Position numbers and translations under genes: made by a program. Below, one piece after another: positions 1 through 8,879 of a stretch of DNA of 20,565 nt. The notes beneath the pieces were generated by a model. That model saw nothing but the letters and a program-made list of their open reading frames with translations, was not told where the DNA came from and made no database searches. The first letter of the stretch is position 1. Each line of letters starts with the position of its first letter. The stretch comes from an uncultured Bacilli bacterium. GTDB lineage: Bacteria; Bacillota_I; Bacilli_A; RF39; UBA660. The stretch lies in assembly GCA_934086255.1 (NCBI GenBank), contig CAKOIB010000008.1, positions 1 to 20,565 on the forward strand. The letters run 5' to 3'.

Positions 1-1
1 G

Positions 2-961
2 ATGGATACATACAATAAATGTGCATTCGCATACTACATAGCAAATATCTTAAAATTAGATCCATATGAAAAAAACATATCAGCAAAATTCGGAAGCATA
101 TTCCATTATTGCTTAGAAAAAGGTTTAAAAGAAGAAATAGATATTAACACAACTGTTGATAACTATATAAAAGAAAACAATTATGAATTTACAAACAAAG
201 AACAACACTTCATAGAAAAATTAAAACAAGAAATAAACTTTGCACTAAAAACTATAAAAGAACAAACTAAATACCAAAGCTTAAACAACATATTAACAGA
301 GCAAGAAGTAACAATAGAAAAAAATAAAAATCTAAAAGTCACATTCAAAGGCATAATTGATAAAATCCTATACAATGAAGAAAACGAAGTAGCAATAATA
401 GACTATAAAACAGGAAACACAGACATAAAACTAGATTTAGTAGACTATGGTCTATCTATGCAATTACCAGTTTATCTATACCTAGCAAGCAACCTAGAAA
501 AAATAAAAAATCCAACATTCGCAGGTTTCTATCTTCAACAAGTACTCCATAAAGAAATAATAAGAAAAAATAACAAGACATACGAAGAACAAAAACTAGA
601 TAATCTAAAACTAAATGGATACAGTAATGAAGATAAAAGCATAATAGAAAAATTTGATAATACTTATGAAAACAGTAAATTAATCAAAGGACTAAAAATA
701 GCTAAAACAGGTAACTTTGACTCTAGATCAAAAACAATAACAAACGATCAAATTAAAGAATTAATTACAAAAACAGATCAAATAATAGATAAAACAATAA
801 ACCAAATCGAAGAAACAAACTTTGAAATAAACCCAAAAATAATAAATGGAATAAATAAATCATGTGAATATTGTAAATATAAAGACCTATGCTTTAAAAC
901 ACCAAAAAATAGTATTTACATCAAAATAGAAAAGGAGGAAGAAAATGAACTGGACTCTTGA
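2..961 (+). CDS. addB: AddB C-terminal part (ATP-dependent nuclease subunit B), 5'-truncated by window edge
   Basis: AddB is the second subunit of the AddAB helicase-nuclease, which resects DNA double-strand breaks for recombination. Only the last 319 residues are here. The ATG at position 2 is probably an internal Met, because the sequence begins inside the conserved segment that precedes the first cluster cysteine. A PD-(D/E)XK nuclease is visible: His35 (FGSIFH), Asp120 (GIID) and Asp134-Tyr-Lys136 (IIDYKTG). Four cysteines, C7 at one end and C288/C291/C297 at the other, match the 4Fe-4S pattern known to bracket the AddB nuclease. The gene ends in TGA and overlaps addA by 17 nt, so the two are translationally linked. 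The helicase-like N-terminal part lies outside the window. Family identity is near certain from the nuclease-plus-cysteine layout and the addA neighbour. Confidence 0.93.
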   Translation: MDTYNKCAFAYYIANILKLDPYEKNISAKFGSIFHYCLEKGLKEEIDINTTVDNYIKENNYEFTNKEQHFIEKLKQEINFALKTIKEQTKYQSLNNILTEQEVTIEKNKNLKVTFKGIIDKILYNEENEVAIIDYKTGNTDIKLDLVDYGLSMQLPVYLYLASNLEKIKNPTFAGFYLQQVLHKEIIRKNNKTYEEQKLDNLKLNGYSNEDKSIIEKFDNTYENSKLIKGLKIAKTGNFDSRSKTITNDQIKELITKTDQIIDKTINQIEETNFEINPKIINGINKSCEYCKYKDLCFKTPKNSIYIKIEKEEENELDS

Positions 962-3900
962 ACAAGAACAAGCAATAAATGAAGACGGAAAAAACATCAT
1001 AGTATCCGCCGGAGCAGGATCAGGTAAAACCGCAGTACTATCAGAAAGAGTAATAAGAAAACTAAAACAAAAAGTAAACATAAACGAACTCCTTATTCTA
1101 ACATTCACCAATGCCGCCGCCGCAGAAATGAAAGACAGAATAAGAAAAAAAATAAAAAAAGATCCCTCACTAAAAGACCAATTAGACTATCTCGAACAAG
1201 CATACATCACAACATTTGATAGTTACGCTTTATCAGTAGTAAAAAAATATAACTATTTACTAAATATTCCTAAAAACATAAAACCTACAGATAGTATTAT
1301 TATAAATATAAAGAAAAAACAAATACTAAATGACATCTTAGAAAATCTATACAAACAAAAAAATGAAAAATTCCTAAATCTAATAGATAGTTTCTGTATC
1401 AAAAATGATGATGAAATAACAAATGCAATACTAAAAATAACATCATCATTAGATAAAAAATACGATAAAGAAGAATATTTAAATACTTATATAGAAAACT
1501 ATTACAATGAAAAAACTATAAATGAAAACATAAAAAAATATACAGACAACCTAATTGAAGTAGAACAAGAAATAGAAAACACTTTCTATGAACTTGAACA
1601 ATACATTGACACAAACTACTATGAAAAATGTGCAGACATCCTAAGTAAAATATTTAATCCAAAAAACTACAATGATCTTTTAAAAGTAAACGACATTCCA
1701 AGACTTCCAATTCTTCCTAAAGACTCATCTGAAGAAGCAAAAGAACTAAAAAAACAATTATCAGAAAAAATAAAACAGTTAAAAAATAAACTAAAATATA
1801 AAGATCAAGATGAACTAAAACAAGGAATCATAAAAACAAAAGACCATGTAGAAATATTAATTGATATAATAAAAGAATTAGACAAACAAATAACAAAATA
1901 CAAAGAAGAAAACAGTGCTTATGAATTCGACGACATAGCAAAAATGGCCATAAAAGTAGTAAAAGAAAACCCAAATATAAAAGAAGAACTAAAATACACA
2001 TACAACGAAATAATGGTAGATGAATACCAAGATACAAGCGATCTTCAAGAAACATTTCTAAAACTAATAGAAAATAATAACATATACATGGTCGGAGACA
2101 TAAAACAATCAATATATAGATTTAGAAACGCTAACCCAGATATCTTTAAGCAAAAATATGAAGACTATAAAAATAACAAAAATGGTTATAAAATAGACTT
2201 AGTAAAAAACTTTAGATCAAGAAAAGAAGTACTAAACAATATAAATGAAATATTCAATCTTATCATGGACAAAGAAATCGGTGGAGCAGACTATGAACAA
2301 ACACATCAAATGGTCTTTGGAAACAATACCTATGAAGAAAACAAAGAAAATCAAAACTATGATTTAGAAATATATAACTACAAAGAAGATAAAAACTATA
2401 CAAAAGAAGAAATCGAAGCATTTATAATAGCACAAGATATAAAAGATAAAATTAAAAACAAATACCAAGTACTAAAAGGAAATCAGTTACAAGACGCATC
2501 ATATGAAGACTTCTGTATAATAATGGATCGTGGAACAGCTTTTCAAACCTATAAAAAAATCTTTGAATACATGCAAATACCACTACTAGTAATGCAAGAT
2601 GAAGAAATGACATCAAAACAAGACATCCTAGTTCTAAAAAACATTATCACATTAATTACAAAAATAAAAGAAAACAAATTAGATAAAGAAGCAAAATATT
2701 GCTACACAAGCATTGCAAGAAGTTTCCTTGAAGAACAACCCGATAACGATATCTTTGAAACATTAAAACAAGACAAAATAAAAGAAACTAAAATATATAA
2801 TATATGTAAAGAAATAGCAAAAGATATAGAAAACAAAAACATAGAAAATGTAATAAACCAAATACTAAAAGAGTTTAATTTCTATGAAAAAATAATAAAG
2901 ATAGGTAATATAAATGACTCAATAATAAGAATAGAAAAAACAAAAGAAATGGCAAATAATCTATCAAATCTTGGCTATACACTAAACGATTTCATTGAAT
3001 ATTTAAACCAAGTAATTGAATCAAAAGAAGCTATAAAATATCAATTACCAATCGAAGATACCAAAAGCGTAAAACTAATGAATATTCATAAATCTAAAGG
3101 ACTAGAATTTTCAATATGCTACTTCTCAGGACTACACAAACCATTCAACAAACAAGACATAAAAGAAAGATTTATCTATGATAATGAATATGGAATAATA
3201 ACACCATACTTCGACGAAGGAATAACAGAAACAATATTAAAAGACTTAGTCATTAATAAATACAATCAAGAAGACATATCAGAAAGAATTAGACTTTTAT
3301 ATGTAGATGTAACAAGAGCAAAAGAAAAAATGATAATAGTAACAAGCCTAAAAGAAGAACAAGAACCATATCAAAATACACTACTTGATCAAAACATAAG
3401 AAAAAAATATAAATCATTCCAAGATATAATAAACTCAATAAAACAAAACCTAATGAAATATATAAAAAATATTGATTTAGAACAAGTACCATTATCAAAA
3501 GACTACCAAATAAAAAAAGAAAACAAACAACTAAAAGAAAATACTAATATAAAAATAAAAGAAATAAAACTAAATATAGAAAACACCTCTCTTGAAGAAC
3601 AAAAAGCATCAAAAAACATAAAAAAAATACTAACAAAAGAAGAAATATCAAACATGGAATACGGTACTAAAATGCATGAACTATTTGAAATAACCGATTT
3701 CCATAAAGAAACACAAAATCAAAACATAAAAAAACTAATAGACAAACTAGATATAAAAGATGCCAAAATATATAAAGAACACGAATTCATATTTAGCGAT
3801 GAAACAAATGAATATCATGGTATAATAGACTTAATACTAGAGTATAAAGACAAAATAAAAATAATAGACTATAAACTACAAAATACTAAAGACGATGCCT

Positions 3901-4019
3901 ATTTAAAACAATTACAAACATATAAAAAATACATAAACCAAATATCAAAAAAACAAGTACAACTATATTTATACTCTATATTAAAAGATGAACTAGTAGA
4001 GTTAAAGGAGGAAAAATGA
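945..4019 (+). CDS. addA: AddA, helicase-nuclease subunit A
   Basis: This is the UvrD-like (SF1A) helicase and nuclease subunit of AddAB, acting on DNA ends in the cytoplasm. Motifs in order: Walker A GAGSGKT (23-29); motif Ia TFTNAAAAEM; the DDIA segment (around 328); Walker B DEYQD (359-363); GDIKQSIYRFRNA; motif IV NFRSRKEV; motif V IHKSKGLEF; motif VI VTRAKEK with Arg791; and a C-terminal nuclease with His911, Asp962 (GIID) and Asp975-Tyr-Lys977. At 1024 aa it is shorter than the roughly 1200-aa Bacillus protein, yet no core motif is missing, so the loss is probably in inserted subdomains. The start follows a strong AAAGGAGG (931-938) and overlaps addB. It shares an ATGA overlap with the next gene, so three proteins are made from one transcript. 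Confidence 0.97.
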   Translation: MNWTLEQEQAINEDGKNIIVSAGAGSGKTAVLSERVIRKLKQKVNINELLILTFTNAAAAEMKDRIRKKIKKDPSLKDQLDYLEQAYITTFDSYALSVVKKYNYLLNIPKNIKPTDSIIINIKKKQILNDILENLYKQKNEKFLNLIDSFCIKNDDEITNAILKITSSLDKKYDKEEYLNTYIENYYNEKTINENIKKYTDNLIEVEQEIENTFYELEQYIDTNYYEKCADILSKIFNPKNYNDLLKVNDIPRLPILPKDSSEEAKELKKQLSEKIKQLKNKLKYKDQDELKQGIIKTKDHVEILIDIIKELDKQITKYKEENSAYEFDDIAKMAIKVVKENPNIKEELKYTYNEIMVDEYQDTSDLQETFLKLIENNNIYMVGDIKQSIYRFRNANPDIFKQKYEDYKNNKNGYKIDLVKNFRSRKEVLNNINEIFNLIMDKEIGGADYEQTHQMVFGNNTYEENKENQNYDLEIYNYKEDKNYTKEEIEAFIIAQDIKDKIKNKYQVLKGNQLQDASYEDFCIIMDRGTAFQTYKKIFEYMQIPLLVMQDEEMTSKQDILVLKNIITLITKIKENKLDKEAKYCYTSIARSFLEEQPDNDIFETLKQDKIKETKIYNICKEIAKDIENKNIENVINQILKEFNFYEKIIKIGNINDSIIRIEKTKEMANNLSNLGYTLNDFIEYLNQVIESKEAIKYQLPIEDTKSVKLMNIHKSKGLEFSICYFSGLHKPFNKQDIKERFIYDNEYGIITPYFDEGITETILKDLVINKYNQEDISERIRLLYVDVTRAKEKMIIVTSLKEEQEPYQNTLLDQNIRKKYKSFQDIINSIKQNLMKYIKNIDLEQVPLSKDYQIKKENKQLKENTNIKIKEIKLNIENTSLEEQKASKNIKKILTKEEISNMEYGTKMHELFEITDFHKETQNQNIKKLIDKLDIKDAKIYKEHEFIFSDETNEYHGIIDLILEYKDKIKIIDYKLQNTKDDAYLKQLQTYKKYINQISKKQVQLYLYSILKDELVELKEEK

Positions 4020-4918
4020 AAAACCATAACGAAATGTTAATCCATTTAATATCATTCATAGGAATAACAACCGGAGCATTACTCGCAGCATTCTCAATTC
4101 AAACATTCCTATCACCAAACATGATTCTAGATGGGGGAGTAATAGGAATCTCAATGATAGTAAGCAAACTAACCAACCTTCCACTAAGTATATTTACAAT
4201 AATACTAAACATTCCATTCTTATTAATTGGATACAAAAACTTAGGAAAAAAATTCTTAATAAAAGCAGTCTATGCAATGTTAATATTCTCATGCTTTCTA
4301 ACCATGTTTTCAAACGTAAATGAATTAACCGAAGACATTCTACTTGCAACAATATACGGAGGAATAATCCTAGGAATCGGAGTAGGCTTAGTAATAAGAA
4401 GTGGTGGATGCCTTGATGGAACAGAATCCGTTGCTATTATAATAAATAAAAAAACATCATTCTCAACAGGACAAATAATAATGCTATTTAATATATTTAT
4501 CTATCTAACCGCCGGAGCCCTATTTGGACTAGACAAAGCATTATACTCACTTTTAATGTACTTCATAACATTCAAAATAATAGACTTAGTAAGCGAAGGA
4601 CTAGAACAAGCAAAAGCAGCAATGATAATAACAGAACAAGGATCACAAATAGCAAAAGAAATATATAATAAACTTGGTAGAACCGCAACCCTAATCGAAG
4701 GAAACGGTCTAGTAAGCGGGAAAAAAGACATACTATACTGTGTACTAACAAGAATGGAAATCTCCCAACTAAGAACAATAGTAAACAGCAAAGATGAAAA
4801 AGCATTTGTAACTATAACCGAAGTATCTGAAATAATCGGAGACCACATAAAATCAAACAAAAAAATAAAACAAGTAAGAAAAAACATCAAAGAAATAAAA
4901 AATGACAAAGGAGATTAA
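4016..4918 (+). CDS. YitT family membrane protein (DUF2179)
   Basis: This 300-aa protein belongs to the YitT/DUF2179 family of Bacillota membrane proteins, whose function is poorly defined. The N-terminal two thirds form several hydrophobic segments (about residues 12-35, 56-75, 82-100, 112-130, 150-170 and 176-195). They include the glycine-rich family motifs GGVIGIS (around 40-46) and SGGCLDGTE. The C-terminal third is soluble and matches DUF2179 (RTATLIEGNG...GKKDILYCVLTR...AFVTITE), probably cytoplasmic. The start codon overlaps the addA stop (ATGA) behind GGAGG, so it is translationally coupled to addAB although it has no known role in repair. A hairpin overlapping its stop codon ends the operon. 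Family assignment is firm; the substrate or role is unknown. Confidence 0.9.
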   Translation: MKNHNEMLIHLISFIGITTGALLAAFSIQTFLSPNMILDGGVIGISMIVSKLTNLPLSIFTIILNIPFLLIGYKNLGKKFLIKAVYAMLIFSCFLTMFSNVNELTEDILLATIYGGIILGIGVGLVIRSGGCLDGTESVAIIINKKTSFSTGQIIMLFNIFIYLTAGALFGLDKALYSLLMYFITFKIIDLVSEGLEQAKAAMIITEQGSQIAKEIYNKLGRTATLIEGNGLVSGKKDILYCVLTRMEISQLRTIVNSKDEKAFVTITEVSEIIGDHIKSNKKIKQVRKNIKEIKNDKGD

Positions 4919-4936
4919 CAATCTTCTTTTTAATTT
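4907..4936 (+). terminator. Rho-independent terminator of the addBA-yitT operon
   Basis: The arms at 4907-4916 and 4920-4929 pair over 10 bp with one G-U, around a 3-nt loop. The T-rich run TTTTTAATTT follows. The hairpin includes the yitT stop codon. It is AT-rich, so strength is uncertain, but position and shape fit. Confidence 0.6.
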
Positions 4937-4946
4937 AAGTAAAATG

Positions 4947-4955
4947 TGATATAAT
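4947..4955 (+). promoter_or_regulatory. Extended -10 promoter of phosphoketolase gene
   Basis: TGATATAAT is a perfect TATAAT preceded by the TGn extension, 29 nt before the start codon. There is no good -35; the corresponding positions (about 4927-4932) are T-rich and are also the tail of the preceding terminator. The predicted start of transcription is near 4962. Confidence 0.6.
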
Positions 4956-4983
4956 CAACATAGAATAAAAGAGGTGAAAGAAA

Positions 4984-7305
4984 TTGAGAAAAGTACTAAA
5001 AGAAGACTTATTAATAAAAATGAACTATTACTTCATGGCCACCAACTACCTTTCAGTAGCACAACTATACCTAATGGATAACGTACTACTAAAAAGACCA
5101 TTAAAAAAAGAAGACATAAAACCAAAAGTCGTGGGACACTGGGGAACAGCACCAGGTCAAAACTTTATCTATGTACACCTAAATAGACTAATAAAAGAAC
5201 ACAACCTTAACATGATATATATATCAGGACCAGGACATGGTGGACAAGCAATGATAGCAAACGCCTATCTTGAAGGAACATATAGCGAAGTATATCCCAA
5301 TATAACCCAAGACGAAGAAGGACTAAAAAAACTATGCAAACAATTCTCCTTTCCTGGAGGAGTCTCTTCCCATGTTGCCCCAGAAACACCAGGATCAATC
5401 AACGAAGGCGGAGAACTAGGATACTCACTTGCCCATGCCTATGGAGCAGTGCTAGACAATAAAGACCTAATCGCAGCTTGTGTAATCGGAGATGGCGAAG
5501 CAGAAACAGGACCACTCCAAGCATCATTTCATATGAATAAGTTTATAAATCCTAAAACAGACGGAATAGTACTACCAATATTACATGTAAATGGGTATAA
5601 AATATCAAACCCTACAATATTTGGCAGAATGACAAATAAACAAATAAAAGACTACTTCAGTGGCTGCAACTATAAAGCATACATAGTCGAAGCAAAAAAT
5701 CTAAGAGATATGCACAACCTTATGGCAAACTCTCTAGAATGGGCATTAAAAGACATACAAAAACTAAAACAAGGTCAAAAAATACCATTCCCAATCATAA
5801 TAATGAAAAGTCCAAAAGGTTGGACTGGACCAAAAGAAGTAAACCTAAAAAGAATCGAAGGAACATTCAGGGCACACCAAGTTCCAATAAATATAACAAA
5901 TGAAAACGATATAAAACTACTAGAAAAATGGTTAAAATCATACCATCCAGAAAAACTATTCGATGAAAATGGAACATTAGTGGACCCATTAAGACAACTT
6001 CCCCCAAAAAATGAACAAAGAATGAGTGCTAACCCTATCACCAACGGAGGATTACTTCTTAAAGAACTAAACACTCCAAGCATTAAAAACTATGAAGTAA
6101 AAATAACACAACCAGGTAAAATAGAAAAACAAGATATGATGGAATTATCTAAATACATTAAAGATGTATTTGCATTAAATAAAGAAAATAAAAACTTTAG
6201 ATGCTTTGGACCAGACGAAGCCCTATCAAACAGACTAAACCATATATTTGATGAAGTAAAAAGAATGTGGAATAATGATATAAAAAAATATGACGAATTC
6301 CTATCAAAACAAGGAAGAGTAATGGATGCTCTACTATCAGAACACGTATGCCAAGGACTTCTCGAAGGCTACCTTCTAACAGGAAGACACGGCTTTATTC
6401 ACTCATACGAAGCATTCATAAGAATCGTAGACTCCATGGCAAGTCAACATGCTAAATGGTTAAAAGTAACCAAAGAAATACCATGGAGAGCACCAATTGC
6501 ATCTTTAAACTACATCCTAACATCACACATCTGGCAACAAGATCACAACGGATACACCCATCAAGATCCCGGCTTCCTAAACCACTTAGTAACCAAAAAA
6601 AGCGATATAGTAAGAATGTATCTACCATTCGATGCTAACACACTAATATCAACATTTGATCACTGTATAAAAACAAAAAACTATATAAACGTTATCGTTG
6701 CATCAAAACACCCAAGACCACAATACTTAACAATGAACGAAGCAATAAAACACTGCGAACAAGGAATCGGAGAACTAGAATTCATAAGCGATAAAACCCC
6801 ATCACCAAAAATAATATTTGCCTGCTGCGGAGACACTCCAACACTCGAAGTAATCGCTGCTACTAAAATATTAAAAGAACTTTCTCCTGATACAAAAATA
6901 AGAGTAATAAACATAATAGATTTAATGAGATTAGAAACAAAAGAACAACATCCACATGGAATGACCAACAAACAGTACGATAAACTATTTACCAAAACCA
7001 AACCAATAATATTTGCATTCCACGGCTATCCAAACCTAATCCATCAACTAACATACAAAAGAACAAATCAAAACTTGCATGTTCACGGCTATCTAGAAGA
7101 AGGAACAATAACTACACCATTTGACATGAGAGTACAAAATAAAATAGATAGATACCACTTAATACTAGACGCTTTAAAATATGCAAATATTAAAAACAAA
7201 GAAAACATCGAAGACTATTGTAATCAAATGTTAGAAAAACACCATAGATACATAAGACAATATGGAAAAGATATACCTGAAGTAGAAAACTTCAAACTGA
7301 ATTAG
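4984..7305 (+). CDS. xfp: Xylulose-5-phosphate/fructose-6-phosphate phosphoketolase
   Basis: This thiamine-diphosphate enzyme splits xylulose 5-phosphate (and in many members fructose 6-phosphate) with phosphate into acetyl phosphate and a shorter sugar phosphate. That is the key step of heterolactic or bifid-type fermentation. Family hallmarks: ANYLSVAQLYL-type N-terminus (around 19-30), GHWGTAPGQN (51-60), GPGHGGQ (82-88), the serine/histidine-rich FPGGVSSHVAPETPGS, ThDP/Mg motif GDGEAETGP (169-177), and the C-terminal VIVASKHPRPQYL segment. At 773 aa it is close to the usual 790-820. I chose the TTG at 4984 because GAGGTG (4971-4976) sits 7 nt upstream and the N-terminus then reaches family length; the next ATG (5020) lacks a ribosome site. 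It is monocistronic, between its own promoter and terminator. Sugar preference cannot be read from sequence. Confidence 0.96.
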   Translation: MRKVLKEDLLIKMNYYFMATNYLSVAQLYLMDNVLLKRPLKKEDIKPKVVGHWGTAPGQNFIYVHLNRLIKEHNLNMIYISGPGHGGQAMIANAYLEGTYSEVYPNITQDEEGLKKLCKQFSFPGGVSSHVAPETPGSINEGGELGYSLAHAYGAVLDNKDLIAACVIGDGEAETGPLQASFHMNKFINPKTDGIVLPILHVNGYKISNPTIFGRMTNKQIKDYFSGCNYKAYIVEAKNLRDMHNLMANSLEWALKDIQKLKQGQKIPFPIIIMKSPKGWTGPKEVNLKRIEGTFRAHQVPINITNENDIKLLEKWLKSYHPEKLFDENGTLVDPLRQLPPKNEQRMSANPITNGGLLLKELNTPSIKNYEVKITQPGKIEKQDMMELSKYIKDVFALNKENKNFRCFGPDEALSNRLNHIFDEVKRMWNNDIKKYDEFLSKQGRVMDALLSEHVCQGLLEGYLLTGRHGFIHSYEAFIRIVDSMASQHAKWLKVTKEIPWRAPIASLNYILTSHIWQQDHNGYTHQDPGFLNHLVTKKSDIVRMYLPFDANTLISTFDHCIKTKNYINVIVASKHPRPQYLTMNEAIKHCEQGIGELEFISDKTPSPKIIFACCGDTPTLEVIAATKILKELSPDTKIRVINIIDLMRLETKEQHPHGMTNKQYDKLFTKTKPIIFAFHGYPNLIHQLTYKRTNQNLHVHGYLEEGTITTPFDMRVQNKIDRYHLILDALKYANIKNKENIEDYCNQMLEKHHRYIRQYGKDIPEVENFKLN

Positions 7306-7328
7306 TAACAAACTAATTCTTTTAATTT
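7299..7328 (+). terminator. Terminator of phosphoketolase gene
   Basis: A perfect 8-bp inverted repeat (GAATTAGT at 7299-7306 and ACTAATTC at 7312-7319, 5-nt loop) is followed by TTTTAATTT. The TAG stop (7303-7305) lies inside the left arm. Confidence 0.65.
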
Positions 7329-7355
7329 GCAAAAAGCACCATTTCATGATAAAGT
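7327..7355 (+). promoter_or_regulatory. Probable promoter of psd
   Basis: TTGCAA (7327-7332) is followed after 17 nt by TAAAGT (7350-7355) with a TGA extension at 7347-7349. An alternative -10 is TATAAA at 7355-7360. Either puts the transcript start downstream of the upper in-frame ATG at 7346, which supports the 7379 start. Confidence 0.45.
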
Positions 7356-7378
7356 ATAAAAGAAAAGAAGTGATAACT

Positions 7379-8239
7379 ATGCAAATAAAAAATAGAAAAA
7401 CAAACGAAATAATAAACGAAAAAGACAATCTATCATTAAGATTTCTATATAACACTAAACTAGGTAATAAAACACTAAAAATAATAATAAAACCATGGTT
7501 TACCAAACTAAGTGGAACCATTATGAATAGTAAAATATCAAACATCATAACAATAAACCTAATAAAAAAATACAACATAAAAAAACAAGAATATGAAAAA
7601 CAAAAATTCACATCATACAATGACTTCTTCACAAGAAAGAAAAAAGATAAATACTTAGAAATCGATAAAAATAAAAACCATTTAATATCACCTGCAGACT
7701 CCAAACTAACAGTATATGATATAAAAGAAAGTAGTATGTTTAAAATAAAAAACTCATACTATAGCATAAATGAACTATTAAATGGCAACAAAATATCAGA
7801 AAAATATAAAAATGGAACAATCTTAATATTTAGACTAGAACCAAGTGATTACCATAGATATTGCTACATTGACAATGGAACAAAAACAAAAAACATCCAT
7901 GTGCAAGGAGTCTTTCACACCGTACAAAACATTGCACTAAAAAAATACAATGTATATAAAAAAAATACTAGAGAATACACAATATTAAACACAGAAAACT
8001 TTGGAAAAGTAATCCAAGTAGAAGTTGGAGCCTTAATCGTTGGAAGAATTAAAAATCACCATGAAGAATACAAGTTCAAAAAAGGCGAAGAAAAAGGATA
8101 CTTCGAGTTCAATGGCTCAACAATTATCCTAATATTTAAAAAAGACAAAATAAAAATAGATCAAGATATAAAAGAAAACTCCATAAATCACATTGAAACA
8201 ATAGTAAAATATGGAGAAAAAATAGGTACTAAAAAATAA
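7379..8239 (+). CDS. psd: Phosphatidylserine decarboxylase proenzyme
   Basis: The enzyme decarboxylates phosphatidylserine to phosphatidylethanolamine at the membrane. It self-cleaves to make a pyruvoyl group from a serine. Visible signs: FFTRK (the family's FFxRxL region), SPADS with Asp107, DYHRY with His159, and near the C-terminus NGST with Ser247. By alignment with E. coli PSD these are the Asp/His/Ser set for self-cleavage and catalysis. The cleavage motif is NGST rather than the LGST of E. coli or the GGST of other members. I used the ATG at 7379 (286 aa) because AGAAGTGAT lies just upstream and the promoter covers the other in-frame ATG (7346). Its stop codon directly abuts that of the opposing PAP2 gene. 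No phosphatidylserine synthase gene is in the window. Confidence 0.92.
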   Translation: MQIKNRKTNEIINEKDNLSLRFLYNTKLGNKTLKIIIKPWFTKLSGTIMNSKISNIITINLIKKYNIKKQEYEKQKFTSYNDFFTRKKKDKYLEIDKNKNHLISPADSKLTVYDIKESSMFKIKNSYYSINELLNGNKISEKYKNGTILIFRLEPSDYHRYCYIDNGTKTKNIHVQGVFHTVQNIALKKYNVYKKNTREYTILNTENFGKVIQVEVGALIVGRIKNHHEEYKFKKGEEKGYFEFNGSTIILIFKKDKIKIDQDIKENSINHIETIVKYGEKIGTKK

Positions 8240-8869
8240 TTAATAAAGATAAGACCTAAACATGTCAAAAAACTTTAATTTTGAAATCAAATAACAACAA
8301 CTAGTTATAATAAACGCACAAATAACATCAATAATAACATGCTGTTTAACAAACAAAGTAGATAAAATAACAAGAACAAAATATAAACAAATAGGAACCT
8401 TATACCTATTTTTTATTTTACTATCAATTAAGCAAAATATTGGTATAAAACAAAACACACAATGCATCGAAGGCATACAATTAACAGGAACATCAGCCTT
8501 ATAAGTAAGACTAACAATTAAACTAGTAAAATCATTACCAACAATATCAGGCCTTAAAACAGTCGTTGGATAAAATAAAAAAATCAAATTACCAATAATT
8601 ATAGATAAAAGACCAGAAACCATGAAATTAATACACTTATCTCTATCAAAATAAAAAAGAAAAAACCAAAAACAAATCAAAAAAGGATACCAAGAATGAT
8701 AAATATATATAAAATACTTAACAAAAGGAATCTTATCATCCAAAGAACTACCAATAAGATGAAAAGAACTATTAAAACTCTTAGTAACAAAATATAAAAA
8801 AGCTTGCAAACCAAGTATAAAAACAATAAGGAAAACACCCAATTTTAAATCTCTTTTACTACTCTTCAT
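8240..8869 (-). CDS. PAP2-superfamily membrane phosphatase/phosphotransferase
   Basis: This is a 209-aa integral membrane protein with about six hydrophobic segments. It carries the acid-phosphatase/PAP2 signature: YPT...RP (100-107), PSMH (133-136, His136) and KQHVIID (175-181, His177 and Asp181). In this superfamily the two histidines form a phosphohistidine intermediate and protonate the leaving group. Members hydrolyse lipid phosphates (phosphatidate, PGP, undecaprenyl-PP) or transfer phospho-alcohols, as in inositol-phosphorylceramide synthases, which share the YP..RP form. The substrate is not readable. It starts 10 nt after the TetR stop behind GGTGAT (8873-8878), so the two are cotranscribed. 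The adjacent psd fits a lipid role, but it is on the other strand. Third codon positions are rich in T/G, unlike the + strand genes. Confidence 0.82.
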   Translation of the reverse strand: MKSSKRDLKLGVFLIVFILGLQAFLYFVTKSFNSSFHLIGSSLDDKIPFVKYFIYIYHSWYPFLICFWFFLFYFDRDKCINFMVSGLLSIIIGNLIFLFYPTTVLRPDIVGNDFTSLIVSLTYKADVPVNCMPSMHCVFCFIPIFCLIDSKIKNRYKVPICLYFVLVILSTLFVKQHVIIDVICAFIITSCCYLISKLKFFDMFRSYLY

Positions 8870-8879
8870 AACATCACCA

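Noticed and set aside
2..4. ATG at position 2 as the true start of addB
   Set aside because: The residues after it align with the interior of AddB just before the first cluster cysteine; the helicase-like N-terminal part is missing only because the window starts here.
4501..4908. Antisense open frame of 135 codons inside the YitT gene
   Set aside because: It is a shadow of the A-rich + strand gene, with no ribosome site and low-complexity hydrophobic translation; the same holds for the other antisense frames.
6456..6638. Second-frame + strand open frame within phosphoketolase
   Set aside because: It lies fully inside a conserved enzyme-coding segment and has no family resemblance or ribosome site.
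7346..7378. Upstream in-frame ATG for psd (11 more residues)
   Set aside because: There is no ribosome site before it and it lies within the predicted promoter; the ATG at 7379 has AGAAGTGAT just upstream.
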